Assembly (NCBI RefSeq): GCF_903815225.1 | Contig: NZ_LR813084.1 | Coordinates: 248,001 to 312,000, forward strand | Direction: 5' to 3' | From: Delftia tsuruhatensis | GTDB lineage: Bacteria; Pseudomonadota; Gammaproteobacteria; Burkholderiales; Burkholderiaceae_C | Length of the DNA: 64,000 nt | Shown here: positions 56,048 to 64,000 of the stretch, in pieces | Position numbering within the stretch: position 1 is the first letter of the stretch | How the letters are laid out: the number at the start of each line of letters is the position of its first letter | Notes under the pieces: model-generated | Seen by the model: only the letters and a program-made list of their open reading frames with translations | What the model was told of the DNA's origin: nothing | Databases searched by the model: none | Position numbers and translations under genes: made by a program

Positions 56048-57613
56048 ATGAGTACCCCACTTCCTCTTTCCATCCGCATGCATCCGGCCGATAACGTGGC
56101 CATCGTGGCCAATGACGGGGGTTTGCCTGCGGGCACGGTGATGCCCGGGGGGCTGGTGCTGGTCGACAAGGTGCCGCAGGCGCACAAGGTGGCGCTGGTG
56201 GACATTGCCGAGGGCGGCGAGGTGCGCCGCTACAACGTGGTCATCGGCTATGCGCTGCAGGCCATCGCCGCGGGCAGCTGGGTGCATGAGCGGCTGCTGC
56301 GCATGCCGGGGGCGCGGTCGCTGGAGGGGCTGCCGATGGCCACGGTCAGGCCACCCGCTCTGGAGCCGCTCACGGGCTACACCTTCGAAGGCTACCGCAA
56401 TGCCGATGGCACGGTGGGCACGCGCAATATCCTGGCCATCACCACCACGGTGCAGTGCGTGGCCGGGGTGCTGGATTTCGCGGTGGGCCGCATCAAGGCG
56501 GAACTGCTGCCGCGCTATCCGAACGTGGACGATGTGGTGGGCCTGGAGCACAGCTATGGCTGCGGCGTGGCCATCGATGCCGTGGGCGCCGAGATTCCGC
56601 AGCGCACGCTGCGCAACATCAGCCACAACCCGAATTTCGGCGGCGAGGTGATGGTGGTGAGCCTGGGCTGCGAGAAGCTGCAGCCCGAGCGGCTGCTGCC
56701 GCCGGGCTCGTTTCCCATCGTCGATGAGCGAGAGCCCGCGCTGGACGTGGTCTGCCTGCAGGACGAGGCGCACGTGGGCTTCATGTCCATGGTGGACTCC
56801 ATCATGGACAGCGCCAGGGCGCACCTGGAGCGCCTGAATGCGCGCCGGCGCGAGACCGTGCCGGCCAGCGCCCTGGTCGTGGGCGTGCAGTGCGGCGGCA
56901 GCGATGCCTTCAGCGGCGTCACGGCCAATCCGGCCGTGGGTTTCTGCACCGATTTGCTGGTGCGCGCAGGCGCCACGGTGATGTTCAGCGAGGTCACCGA
57001 GGTGCGCGACGGCATCGACCAGCTCACCTCGCGCGCCTGCAGCCCCGAGGTGGCCGAGGCCATGATCGAGGAGATGGCCTGGTACGACGCGTACCTGGAC
57101 AAGGGCCGCGTGGACCGCAGCGCCAACACCACGCCGGGCAACAAGAAGGGCGGCCTGTCCAACATCGTCGAGAAGGCCATGGGCTCCATCATCAAGAGCG
57201 GCACGGCGCCCATCACCGGCGTGCTGTCGCCGGGCCAGCGGCTGGCCGACCGGGGCATCAAGAGCGGCCTGGTCTATGCGGCCACGCCGGCCAGCGACTT
57301 CATCTGCGGCACGCTGCAACTGGCCGCCGGCATGAACCTGCATGTGTTCACCACGGGCCGGGGCACGCCCTACGGCCTGGCCCAGGTGCCCGTGATCAAG
57401 GTGGCCACGCGCAGCGACCTGGCGCGGCGCTGGCATGACCTGATGGACGTGAACGCCGGCCGCATCGCCGAAGGCCAGGCCAGCATCGAGGACGTGGGCT
57501 GGGAGATGTTCCGCCTGATGCTGGACGTGGCCAGCGGCCGCAAGAAGACCTGGGCGGAGCAGTGGAAGCTGCACAACGCCCTGGTGCTGTTCAATCCAGC
57601 GCCCGTGACCTGA
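56048..57613 (+). CDS. garD: Galactarate dehydratase
   Basis: A 521-residue UxaA/GarD-family enzyme that dehydrates galactarate to 5-dehydro-4-deoxy-D-glucarate, the same product as GudD. The N-terminal SAF-like domain is at about 10-85. The hinge G-Y-x-R-x-D-G-x-x-G-T-R-N is at about 115-130 ([20 protein letters not shown]). The catalytic region has [47 protein letters not shown], and the C-terminal [19 protein letters not shown]. Length matches E. coli GarD (523). It is separated from the Bug gene by the repeat at 55860, so it may have partly independent expression. Confidence 0.95.
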   Translation: MSTPLPLSIRMHPADNVAIVANDGGLPAGTVMPGGLVLVDKVPQAHKVALVDIAEGGEVRRYNVVIGYALQAIAAGSWVHERLLRMPGARSLEGLPMATVRPPALEPLTGYTFEGYRNADGTVGTRNILAITTTVQCVAGVLDFAVGRIKAELLPRYPNVDDVVGLEHSYGCGVAIDAVGAEIPQRTLRNISHNPNFGGEVMVVSLGCEKLQPERLLPPGSFPIVDEREPALDVVCLQDEAHVGFMSMVDSIMDSARAHLERLNARRRETVPASALVVGVQCGGSDAFSGVTANPAVGFCTDLLVRAGATVMFSEVTEVRDGIDQLTSRACSPEVAEAMIEEMAWYDAYLDKGRVDRSANTTPGNKKGGLSNIVEKAMGSIIKSGTAPITGVLSPGQRLADRGIKSGLVYAATPASDFICGTLQLAAGMNLHVFTTGRGTPYGLAQVPVIKVATRSDLARRWHDLMDVNAGRIAEGQASIEDVGWEMFRLMLDVASGRKKTWAEQWKLHNALVLFNPAPVT

Positions 57614-57635
57614 GCCGCGCGCGGCGCGCAAAGGC

Positions 57636-57659
57636 CCCTGTCGGCACAGGCTGACAGGG
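57636..57659 (+). terminator. Weak hairpin after garD
   Basis: CCCTGTC-N10-GACAGGG, a perfect 7-bp stem 22 bp after the garD stop, without a T tract. It is possibly an end-of-operon hairpin. Confidence 0.3.
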
Positions 57660-57690
57660 CGCCGGTGCGTCGCTGCGCACAATGGGGGCC

Positions 57691-58653
57691 ATGCCCTCAG
57701 ATACCCCGGAAACTCCTCCCGCCCCGTCCTGGTCCGCGCGCCTGCACCGGCTGCTGGAACTGAACCCGCTGCGCGCCATGTGGAATGCCGTGCAGCTGTG
57801 GCTGGACGCCGATGGCCTGCGCATGAGCGCCGCCATGTCCTTCTACGGCATCCTGAGCCTGGCGCCGCTGCTGCTGCTGGTGGTCGGCCTGCTGGGCTGG
57901 TGGGTGGACCGCAGCTATGTGGAGCACCAGTTGATCGACCAGGTGCAGGACGTGATCGGCGAGCGCGGCGCCCAGGTGGTGCGCGGCGCGCTGGAAAGCG
58001 CCCAGCGTCCGGACGAGGGGCGGCTGGCCTCGCTGTTCGGCTTCATCCTGCTGATGTCGGGCGCCACGGGCGTGTTCGTGGAACTGCAGTCGGCGCTGGA
58101 GAAGCTGTGGACCTCGGGCGGCGAGCCGCCGCCGCCCAAGGCCGTCTGGTGGCGCATGGCGGCGCTGCGGCTGCGCGGCCTGACCTACGTGCTGGCCCTG
58201 GGCTTTCTGCTGCTGGTGTCCATGGCGCTGTCCACCGCCATCCAGCTGATCACCAACTGGGCCGGCACGCGGCTGCAGATGCAGCCGCTGGGGCCGTTGA
58301 TCAGCCTGGTCAACGAAAGCGTGTCCTTCGGCATCGCCGTGCTGCTCTTCGTGGGGCTGATGCGCATCGGCGGCGGGCCCAAGCCCCGGCTGCGCTATCT
58401 CATCTTCGGCGCCATCGTCGGCGCCCTGCTGTTCACGCTGGGCAAGCAGGCCCTGGCTTGGTACCTGTCCACGGCGGCCGTGGTCTCGGCCTATGGCGCG
58501 GCAGGCTCGCTGGTGGTGCTGTTGATGTGGATCTATTTCTCGTCGGCCATCCTGCTGCTGTCGGCCGCAACGGCCAAGGCCTTCAGCGATGCCAAGGTGC
58601 GCTTCACCCATCCCATCCGCTGGGACGCGGCCCAGCCGCCCAGGGACGCCTGA
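57691..58653 (+). CDS. YihY/BrkB-family inner membrane protein
   Basis: A 320-residue protein with six predicted helices. Family landmarks are RMSAAMSFYGILSLAPLLLL at the first helix, FGFILLMSGATGVFVELQSA with LEKLW, FGAIVGALLFTLGKQALAWY and YGAAGSLVVLLMWIYFSSAI. BrkB-type proteins were once called RNase BN, but that activity belongs to another protein, and their function remains unsettled. The start is ATG 57691 or 57682. It is not obviously connected to the aldarate genes before it. Confidence 0.9.
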   Translation: MPSDTPETPPAPSWSARLHRLLELNPLRAMWNAVQLWLDADGLRMSAAMSFYGILSLAPLLLLVVGLLGWWVDRSYVEHQLIDQVQDVIGERGAQVVRGALESAQRPDEGRLASLFGFILLMSGATGVFVELQSALEKLWTSGGEPPPPKAVWWRMAALRLRGLTYVLALGFLLLVSMALSTAIQLITNWAGTRLQMQPLGPLISLVNESVSFGIAVLLFVGLMRIGGGPKPRLRYLIFGAIVGALLFTLGKQALAWYLSTAAVVSAYGAAGSLVVLLMWIYFSSAILLLSAATAKAFSDAKVRFTHPIRWDAAQPPRDA

Positions 58654-58682
58654 CCCACGGCGGTGCTGGCGTTTGCGTTTCC

Positions 58683-58705
58683 TGTGATGATGCCGACGCA
58701 TCACA
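58683..58705. promoter_or_regulatory. Inverted repeat upstream of lysR
   Basis: TGTGATG-N9-CATCACA, perfect 7-bp arms, 38 bp upstream of the LysR ATG (58743) and 30 bp after the preceding stop. It is a candidate autoregulatory LysR site. It has no T tract, so a terminator is less likely. Confidence 0.4.
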
Positions 58706-58742
58706 AGTCGCGGCTGCCAAGGGCCGCAGGAACGGGAAGAAG

Positions 58743-59681
58743 ATGGACCGATTGCAGACCATGCGGGTATTCCAGGCCGTGGCCGACGAGGCCGGGTTCT
58801 CGGCGGCGGCGCGCCGCCTGGACCTGTCCGTGCCCACGGTCACGCGCCTGGTGGCCGACCTGGAGCAGCACCTGGGCACGCGCCTGTTGCAGCGCACCAC
58901 GCGCAGCGTCTCGCTGACCGAGGCGGGCGAGGCCTACCTGGAGCGCGTGCGCGGCATCCTGGCCGATGTGGAGGATGCCTTCAGCCTGGCCCAGGCGCAT
59001 ACGCTGGAGCTGTCGGGTCCGGTGCGCGTGCTCACGCCGCCGGTGTTCGCCGAGCATGTGCTGGCGCCGCTGGTGGCGGATTTCCACCGCCTGCATCCGC
59101 GCATCTGCATCGAGGTCTTCGTGGAGTCGGCCAGCGAGGCGGCCGTGGGCGAGTACGACATCACCTTCGTGAATGCCGAGGAAGGCTATGACGGCAACGT
59201 GGTGGCGCGGCCCATCGTCACCACCTGCGGCCTGGCCTGCGCCTCGCCCGAGTACCTCGAAGCCCATGGCGTGCCTGCCGTGCCCGAGGAGCTGGCTGGC
59301 CACCAGTGCCTGCTGCGCCGGCGCATCCAGGGCCGCTCCGACCTGCTGCGCATGCGCCGCCTCGACGGCCACGCGGGCGAGGTCGAGGTGGCCGTCCAGC
59401 CCGTGCTGGTGGCCAACCACACGGGCACGCTGCTGCGCGCCACGCTGGACGGCGCCGGCATCAGCACCCAGCCGCTGGACCTGATCGCGCGCCACCTGCG
59501 CTCGGGCCGGCTGCGCCATGTGCTGCCCGAATGGACCACGGGCCGCTTCACGCTTTACGCCACCTTGCCCACGCGCAAGTTCATGCCGGCGCGCGTGCGC
59601 AGCTTCCTGGACTTCGTGGCCGAGCACACGCAGCGCTCCATGCAGGGGCTGCCCGCGAACCTGCCGGCGCTGTCGATCTAG
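58743..59681 (+). CDS. LysR-family transcriptional regulator
   Basis: A 312-residue LysR regulator. The HTH at 1-62 (MDRLQTMRVFQAVADEAGFS, SAAARRLDLSVPTVTRLVAD, LEQHLGTRLLQRTTRSVSLT) is followed by an effector domain from about 90 (GPVRVLTPPVFAEHVLAPLV). It belongs to the CrgA-like group in which promoters of neighbouring genes are common targets. It precedes the ABC importer on the same strand, separated by 253 bp holding a different palindrome, so direct control of the importer is not certain. Confidence 0.88.
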   Translation: MDRLQTMRVFQAVADEAGFSAAARRLDLSVPTVTRLVADLEQHLGTRLLQRTTRSVSLTEAGEAYLERVRGILADVEDAFSLAQAHTLELSGPVRVLTPPVFAEHVLAPLVADFHRLHPRICIEVFVESASEAAVGEYDITFVNAEEGYDGNVVARPIVTTCGLACASPEYLEAHGVPAVPEELAGHQCLLRRRIQGRSDLLRMRRLDGHAGEVEVAVQPVLVANHTGTLLRATLDGAGISTQPLDLIARHLRSGRLRHVLPEWTTGRFTLYATLPTRKFMPARVRSFLDFVAEHTQRSMQGLPANLPALSI

Positions 59682-59751
59682 CCGTCCGCGCCCCGCGCCT
59701 GTCATCTAGGTTACTGCCGGGGCCGCGCTGGCCTCGGGGTTTCCCAGGTGA

Positions 59752-59768
59752 ATTCCGCTGTGCGGAAT
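59752..59768. promoter_or_regulatory. Perfect inverted repeat upstream of the livHMGF operon
   Basis: ATTCCGC-TGT-GCGGAAT, perfect 7-bp arms, ending 7 bp before a possible -35 hexamer. TTCCGC/GCGGAA dyads are typical of IclR-family sites in betaproteobacteria (family knowledge, from memory). No IclR gene is in the window. Confidence 0.55.
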
Positions 59769-59775
59769 CTTCGGG

Positions 59776-59805
59776 TTGATGCCGCTCAACCCCTGCTCCT
59801 AAGCT
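59776..59805 (+). promoter_or_regulatory. Probable sigma-70 promoter of the livHMGF operon
   Basis: TTGATG (59776-59781) and TAAGCT (59800-59805) with 18-bp spacing, directly downstream of the 59752-59768 palindrome and about 70 bp before the leader frame. Confidence 0.45.
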
Positions 59806-59874
59806 GGTTTCCAGGCCCTCCGGCAGCGCGCTGCATGCGCTGCAGGGTCGATACAGCACAAAGGAGACGAGGCA

Positions 59875-59934
59875 ATGCGAGAACAGATCCTGGCCGGGCG
59901 GCGGGCGCCGGCCACAGCACGCGGGAGGCCGTGA
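59875..59934 (+). CDS. 19-codon leader frame abutting livH
   Basis: ATG at 59875 follows AAGGAGACGAGGCA, a strong ribosome-binding site. It encodes MREQILAGRRAPATARGRP and its TGA (59932-59934) directly precedes the livH ATG (59935). The livH start itself has only a GGGAGG within this frame as its site. Translation of the short frame could deliver ribosomes to livH by termination-reinitiation. No protein homology is expected at this size, so its reality rests on the site and spacing. Confidence 0.45.
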   Translation: MREQILAGRRAPATARGRP

Positions 59935-60798
59935 ATGGACGTCTTCCTGCAGCAAGTGCTCAACGGCCTGACCCTGGGCGGCATCTACGGCCTCGTGGCC
60001 CTGGGCCTGACCCTGGTGTACGGCATCCTGCATGTGCCCAATTTCGCCCACGGCGGGTTCTACATGATCGGCGCCTTCGTGGCCTTCCAGGCCATGGTGG
60101 CCTGGAGCTGGGGCTACTGGGCCGCCATGCTGGTGGCGGCCATCGCCGTGGCCGTGCTGGGCGTGGCCAGCGAGCGGCTGGTCTTCCATCCGCTGCGCAA
60201 GGCCTCGCCCCTGCATCCCAAGATCGCCTCCATCGGACTGCTGCTGTTCCTGGAGGCGGGTGCGCAGGCGCTGTGGGGCGCGGACTTCCAGCGCATGCCC
60301 ACGCCCTACACCTCCATCGTGGAGATGGGCGGCATCGCGGCGCCCGCGCAGCGCCTGCTCATCATCGCCGCGGCCTTCGCGCTGATGGTGGCACTGCACC
60401 TGTTTCTCACGCGCACCATCACGGGCGCGACCATCATCGCCATGGCCCAGAACCGCGAGGGCGCCTCCATGGTGGGCATCGACGCCAACCGCGTGTCCAT
60501 GCTGACCTTCGCCATCTCGGGCGTGCTCGCGGCCGTGGCAGCCACGCTGTATGCGCCCATCAACCTGGTCTATCCGGCCATGGGCCACCTGGTCATCACC
60601 AAGGCCTTCGTGATCATCATCCTGGGCGGCATGGGCAGCATCCCCGGCGCCGTGCTGGGCGGGCTGATCATCGGCTTCGCCGAGAGCTTCGGCGCCTACT
60701 ACCTCTCCACCGACTACAAGGACATCATCGCCTTCGTGCTGCTGGTGGTGATCCTGTCGCTGCGCCCGCAAGGCCTGTTCGCGAAAAGAGGCCATTGA
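59935..60798 (+). CDS. livH: Branched-chain amino acid-type ABC transporter permease (LivH)
   Basis: A 287-residue inner-membrane permease with about eight helices. Family features are LGGIYGLVALGLTLVYGILH, VPNFAHGGFYMIGAFV, the cytoplasmic AMAQNREGASMVGIDANRVS and the terminal LVVILSLRPQGLFAKRGH. The stop directly abuts the livM ATG. LivH-type systems import branched-chain amino acids, but also many amides and aromatic acids, so the substrate is open. Confidence 0.9.
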   Translation: MDVFLQQVLNGLTLGGIYGLVALGLTLVYGILHVPNFAHGGFYMIGAFVAFQAMVAWSWGYWAAMLVAAIAVAVLGVASERLVFHPLRKASPLHPKIASIGLLLFLEAGAQALWGADFQRMPTPYTSIVEMGGIAAPAQRLLIIAAAFALMVALHLFLTRTITGATIIAMAQNREGASMVGIDANRVSMLTFAISGVLAAVAATLYAPINLVYPAMGHLVITKAFVIIILGGMGSIPGAVLGGLIIGFAESFGAYYLSTDYKDIIAFVLLVVILSLRPQGLFAKRGH

Positions 60799-61773
60799 AT
60801 GAAGGCATTCATCGATACGCGCATGGGCTGGGGCCTGCTTTTGGCCGCCGGCATCGCCTTCCCCTGGCTGGCGGGCAACGACTACCACCTCACGGTGATG
60901 AGCACGGCCTACATCTTCGCCATCGCCACGCTGGGCCTGAACCTGATCACCGGCTACACGGGCCAGCTCAACCTGGCCCACGCGGGCTTCATGGCTGCCG
61001 GGGCCTACACGGTGGGCATCCTCACGGTGGACCATGGCTGGCCGTTCTGGGGCGGGCTGGTGATGTCGGGCGTGGTGTGCGCGGTGCTGGGCTACCTGAT
61101 CGGCATCGTCTCGCTGCGCCTGAAGGGGCACTACTTCTCGATCTTCACGCTGTGCGTGGGATACATCATGTTCCTGGTGATCGAGAAGTGGGAGGGCCTG
61201 ACCCACGGCACCGTGGGCATCATGGGCATCCCCGCGCCCGAGGCCCTGGGCTCGCTGAGCTTCGAGTCGCCGCTGGCGCTGTACTACCTGGTGCTGGCCT
61301 TCCTGGTGGTGTCGGTGTGGGTGATGCGGCGCATCGTCAAGTCCCTGCTGGGCCGCACCTTCATCGCTATCCGCAACAGCGACGAGCTGGCCGAGGCGCT
61401 GGGCATCAACCTCATGCGCAACAAGGTGCTGGCCTTCATGCTCAGCGTGGTCTACGCGGGCCTGGCCGGCGGCCTGTACGCGGGCTTCGTGCGCTTCATC
61501 GGCCCCGACATGGCCGGCGTGCACCACACCTTCGACATGATGATCTTCGCCATGGTCGGTGGCATGGGCACGGTGCTGGGGCCGCTGCTGGGCGCCATCG
61601 GCATGCCCTGGATCACGCAGTACCTGCAATTCCTGCAGGAGTACCGCTTCATCGTCTTCGGACCGATTCTCGTGATGCTGGTGATCTTCATGCCCTACGG
61701 CGTGGTGGGCAGCTTCACCGCATGGCGCGCGCGCCGCAATGCCAGGGAGGGCCAGCCGCATGCTCAAGATTGA
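60799..61773 (+). CDS. livM: Branched-chain amino acid-type ABC transporter permease (LivM)
   Basis: A 324-residue permease. It carries YIFAIATLGLNLITGYTGQL, NLAHAGFMAAGAYTVGIL, LRLKGHYFSIFTLCVGYIMF and the coupling loop GRTFIAIRNSDELAEALGIN. It starts at the base after the livH stop and overlaps livG by 14 bp. It forms the channel heterodimer with LivH. Confidence 0.9.
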   Translation: MKAFIDTRMGWGLLLAAGIAFPWLAGNDYHLTVMSTAYIFAIATLGLNLITGYTGQLNLAHAGFMAAGAYTVGILTVDHGWPFWGGLVMSGVVCAVLGYLIGIVSLRLKGHYFSIFTLCVGYIMFLVIEKWEGLTHGTVGIMGIPAPEALGSLSFESPLALYYLVLAFLVVSVWVMRRIVKSLLGRTFIAIRNSDELAEALGINLMRNKVLAFMLSVVYAGLAGGLYAGFVRFIGPDMAGVHHTFDMMIFAMVGGMGTVLGPLLGAIGMPWITQYLQFLQEYRFIVFGPILVMLVIFMPYGVVGSFTAWRARRNAREGQPHAQD

Positions 61774-62524
61774 CCACCTGACCAAGCGATTCGGAGGCCT
61801 TGCCGCCGTCAACGACGTCAGCACCGTGATCGAGGAGGGCAGGATCAACGCCATCATCGGCCCCAACGGCGCGGGCAAGACCACCTTCTTCAACCTCATC
61901 AGCTGCGTGCACCGGCCGACCTCGGGCACCATCACCTTCAACGGCCAGGACGTGACCTCGCTGCGCACCGACCAGGTGGCGAAGCTGGGCGTGGCGCGCA
62001 CCTTCCAGACCACGGCGCTGTTCGACCGCGCCACGGTGCTGGACAACCTCATCGTGGGCCACCGGCTGCGCACGCGCTCAGGCCTGTGGGACGTGCTGCG
62101 CGGCTCCAGCCGCCTGCGCGAGGAAGAGCGCGTCTGCCGCGAGAAGGCGCGCGACGCGCTGGACTTCGTGGGCCTGTCGCATGTGGCCGGCCGCATCGCG
62201 GGCGACATCACGCAGGAGGAACGCAAGCGCGTGGCCTTCGCGCTGGCCCTGGCCACCGACCCGAAGTTGATGCTGCTCGACGAGCCCGCCGGCGGCGTCA
62301 ACCCCGAGGAGACCGAGGGCCTGGCCGAGCTGATCCGCAAGCTGGTGCGCCACGGCATCACGGTGGCGCTGATCGAGCACAAGATGGGCATGATCATGAG
62401 CCTGGCCGACAAGATCCTGGTGCTCAGCTACGGCGAGAAGATCGCCGAGGGCACGCCTGAGGAAATACGCCGCAACCCCGCCGTCATCGATGCCTACCTG
62501 GGGAGCGAGCATGCTGAAGTTTGA
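61760..62524 (+). CDS. livG: Branched-chain amino acid-type ABC transporter ATP-binding protein (LivG)
   Basis: A 254-residue ATPase. Walker A is [15 protein letters not shown], the Q-loop is [20 protein letters not shown], and the Walker B region is [15 protein letters not shown] with H-loop [11 protein letters not shown]. The signature is degenerate: where LSGGQ is expected it reads [16 protein letters not shown]. The start ATG 61760 overlaps livM, and the 3' end overlaps livF by 14 bp. The variant signature is common in LivG-type subunits, where the partner site in LivF carries the canonical one. Confidence 0.9.
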   Translation: MLKIDHLTKRFGGLAAVNDVSTVIEEGRINAIIGPNGAGKTTFFNLISCVHRPTSGTITFNGQDVTSLRTDQVAKLGVARTFQTTALFDRATVLDNLIVGHRLRTRSGLWDVLRGSSRLREEERVCREKARDALDFVGLSHVAGRIAGDITQEERKRVAFALALATDPKLMLLDEPAGGVNPEETEGLAELIRKLVRHGITVALIEHKMGMIMSLADKILVLSYGEKIAEGTPEEIRRNPAVIDAYLGSEHAEV

Positions 62525-63218
62525 GAACGTGTCGCTGCGCTACGGCAGCTTCCTGGCGCTGGACGGGGTCAGCCTGCATGCCGACCGGGGCGAGCTGGTG
62601 GTGCTGCTGGGCGCCAACGGCGCGGGCAAGAGTTCACTGTTCCTCACGGCCAGCGGCATCCACAAGGCTGCGGGCGGCTCCATCGTCTGGAACGGGCAGG
62701 AACTGGCGGGGCGCAAGCCCTCGGCCATCGTGCAGTCCGGCGTGGTGCAGTGCCCCGAGGGCCGCAAGCTGTTCCCCCAGATGTCGGTGCTGCGCAACCT
62801 GCAGCTGGGCGCCTATGTGCACCGCCGCGACCCCGGCCCCAGCCAGAAGACGCTGCAGGAGGTGATGGAGCTGTTTCCCATCCTGCGCGAGAAGCAGCAC
62901 GACCCGGCCGGCTCGCTGTCGGGCGGCCAGCAGCAGATGGTGGCCATCGGCCGCGCCATGATGGGCCGGCCCCAGGCCCTGCTGCTGGACGAGCCCTCGC
63001 TGGGCCTGGCGCCCCTGGTCATCAAGCAGATGTTCGAGGCCATACAGCGCATCAACGCGGCCGGCACCACCGTGCTGCTGGCCGAGCAGAACGCCTATGC
63101 GGCGCTGAAGATCGCGCACCGTGCCTACGTCATGGAAAGCGGCCGCATCGTGCGCGAGGGCAGGCCCGCCGAATTGCTGGCCGACGACTCCATCCGCAAG
63201 GCATACATCGGTGCATGA
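62511..63218 (+). CDS. livF: Branched-chain amino acid-type ABC transporter ATP-binding protein (LivF)
   Basis: A 235-residue ATPase. Walker A is [13 protein letters not shown], and [20 protein letters not shown] is typical of LivF. Signature [19 protein letters not shown] is followed by Walker [17 protein letters not shown] and then [14 protein letters not shown]. It starts at ATG 62511 inside the livG 3' end. It supplies the canonical signature that complements the degenerate one of LivG. Confidence 0.92.
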   Translation: MLKFENVSLRYGSFLALDGVSLHADRGELVVLLGANGAGKSSLFLTASGIHKAAGGSIVWNGQELAGRKPSAIVQSGVVQCPEGRKLFPQMSVLRNLQLGAYVHRRDPGPSQKTLQEVMELFPILREKQHDPAGSLSGGQQQMVAIGRAMMGRPQALLLDEPSLGLAPLVIKQMFEAIQRINAAGTTVLLAEQNAYAALKIAHRAYVMESGRIVREGRPAELLADDSIRKAYIGA

Positions 63219-63273
63219 CGCCGCTTCTTGCCTCTACCCAAGCCACCACCACCAACGATCCAAGGAGACAGAC

Positions 63274-64000
63274 ATGACAGCATTCGCACCATTGACCCGC
63301 CGCAGGGTGGGCACGCTGGCCCTGGCCTGCGCCGCCGTGGCCGCTGCCGGCCCCGCGCTGGCGCAGGAGGTGGTCAAGATCGGCTACTCCGGCCCGCTGT
63401 CGGGCGGCGCTGCCCAGTACGGCAAGAACGTGCTCGACGGCATGCAGATGGCCGTCTCCGAGATCAATGCCGCAGCGCCCGAGATCGGCGGCAAGAAGGT
63501 GAAGATCGAGATCGTGCCGCTGGACGACAAGTACAACCCGTCCGAGACCGCCATCAACGCCCAGCGCCTGGTGCAGCAGCACAGGACAGCCGCCATCCTC
63601 GTGCCGCATTCGGGCGGCATCTATGCGCTGCAGACCTCCAACGAGCGCAGCAACTTCATCGTGCTGGCCTACAGCTCGGTGCCCCAGATCACGGCCCGGG
63701 GCAACAAGCTGACGCTGCGCATCCCGCCCGAGTTCACCTCGTACATCGACCCGTTCTCCAAGTACGTGATGGGCCGCTTCGGCAAGAGGGTGGCCCTGGT
63801 CGGCGCCGACCATGACTACGCCAAGGCCTGGGTGGCGGCCTTCAAGCCGGGCTGGGAAAAGCTGGGCGGCACCGTGGTGGCCGAGAACCCCATGAGCTAC
63901 AACCGCGCCACCGACTTCTACAGCGGCGTGAGCAAGGCCCTGGCCGAAAAGCCCGACGTGCTCTTCGTGGGCGGGGCCTCCGAGCCCACGGCCCTGGTCG
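63274..64000 (+). CDS. ABC transporter substrate-binding protein (3' end outside window)
   Basis: ATG 63274 follows CAAGGAGACAGAC. The frame runs open to the last base, giving 242 codons. The signal has a twin-Arg start ([20 protein letters not shown], then GPALAQ). The mature start [20 protein letters not shown] is the classic type-I periplasmic binding protein fold of Liv-like receptors. It continues with [36 protein letters not shown] and a second-lobe [20 protein letters not shown]. It is last in the operon after livHMGF. The ligand cannot be deduced. Confidence 0.92.
   Translation, partial: MTAFAPLTRRRVGTLALACAAVAAAGPALAQEVVKIGYSGPLSGGAAQYGKNVLDGMQMAVSEINAAAPEIGGKKVKIEIVPLDDKYNPSETAINAQRLVQQHRTAAILVPHSGGIYALQTSNERSNFIVLAYSSVPQITARGNKLTLRIPPEFTSYIDPFSKYVMGRFGKRVALVGADHDYAKAWVAAFKPGWEKLGGTVVAENPMSYNRATDFYSGVSKALAEKPDVLFVGGASEPTALV

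Noticed and set aside
57691..58653. Ribonuclease BN
   Set aside because: YihY/BrkB proteins were misassigned as RNase BN, and the sequence is a plain multi-helix membrane protein.
59581..62412. Leftward frame of about 940 codons opposite livHMG
   Set aside because: Antisense shadow. The livHMG products on the plus strand are complete family members with tight overlaps.

Overview
The window is high-GC, densely coded bacterial chromosome. Six periplasmic receptors of the tripartite tricarboxylate transporter (Bug/TctC) family, an S-adenosylhomocysteine (SAH) riboswitch in front of a split MetH, a PACE efflux pump and many GntR/LysR regulators point to a betaproteobacterium of the Comamonadaceae, with Delftia/Acidovorax/Comamonas-like the best guess. 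This is inferred from gene content only. I see no tRNA, rRNA, CRISPR array, integrase or insertion sequence. Composition looks uniform, so the window reads as native chromosome specialised for scavenging small organic acids, amides and sugar acids.

Left part (1-14.6 kb): the 3' end of a membrane protein, a PaaI-type thioesterase with two tandem Bug receptors, glutamate dehydrogenase divergent from a 2-keto-4-pentenoate hydratase-like gene, a PPK2 kinase, an M30-type lipoprotein metallopeptidase overlapping a small lipoprotein, and a LysR/PACE divergent pair. Next come a response regulator and an unusual hybrid histidine kinase whose N-terminal half is an NCS1-like permease, followed by a cysteine cluster.

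14.6-21.4 kb: reading away from that kinase is a urea/short-chain-amide operon: binding protein (with an apparent frameshift in its Tat signal), two permeases, two ATPases, formamidase and FmdB. A perfect 16-bp palindrome lies about 43 bp upstream of the inferred transcription start. It is the obvious candidate operator linking the two-component system to the operon. Sensor, regulator, importer and hydrolase together look like one amide/urea sensing and use system. The operon ends in a triplicated 85-bp terminator-like repeat.

21.7-45 kb: a polar amino-acid ABC importer under its own GntR regulator. A MetH lacking its homocysteine domain follows, preceded by an SAH riboswitch with a visible ribosome-binding-site-sequestering alternative hairpin. 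Then a Bug/beta-hydroxyacid dehydrogenase/aldehyde dehydrogenase set divergent from a GntR gene, glpQ, dctA-gntR with two palindromic operators, an MHS-family transporter, argE, a cyclase-family protein, a DsbA-like protein, a LysR gene, a PhnA-like zinc ribbon and rluE.

45-57.6 kb: a D-glucarate/galactarate regulon. gudD, a gudD-like paralogue, garD, kdgD and a 2-oxoglutarate-semialdehyde dehydrogenase would convert both aldarates to 2-oxoglutarate. Three Bug receptors and a 2-hydroxyacid dehydrogenase are embedded. The central GntR regulator is flanked by the same palindromic 13-mer on opposite strands.

57.6-64 kb: a YihY-family membrane protein, a LysR regulator, and a branched-chain-type ABC importer (livHMGF, then a binding protein cut by the window edge). 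The importer is preceded by a perfect inverted repeat and a 19-codon leader frame whose stop abuts livH.
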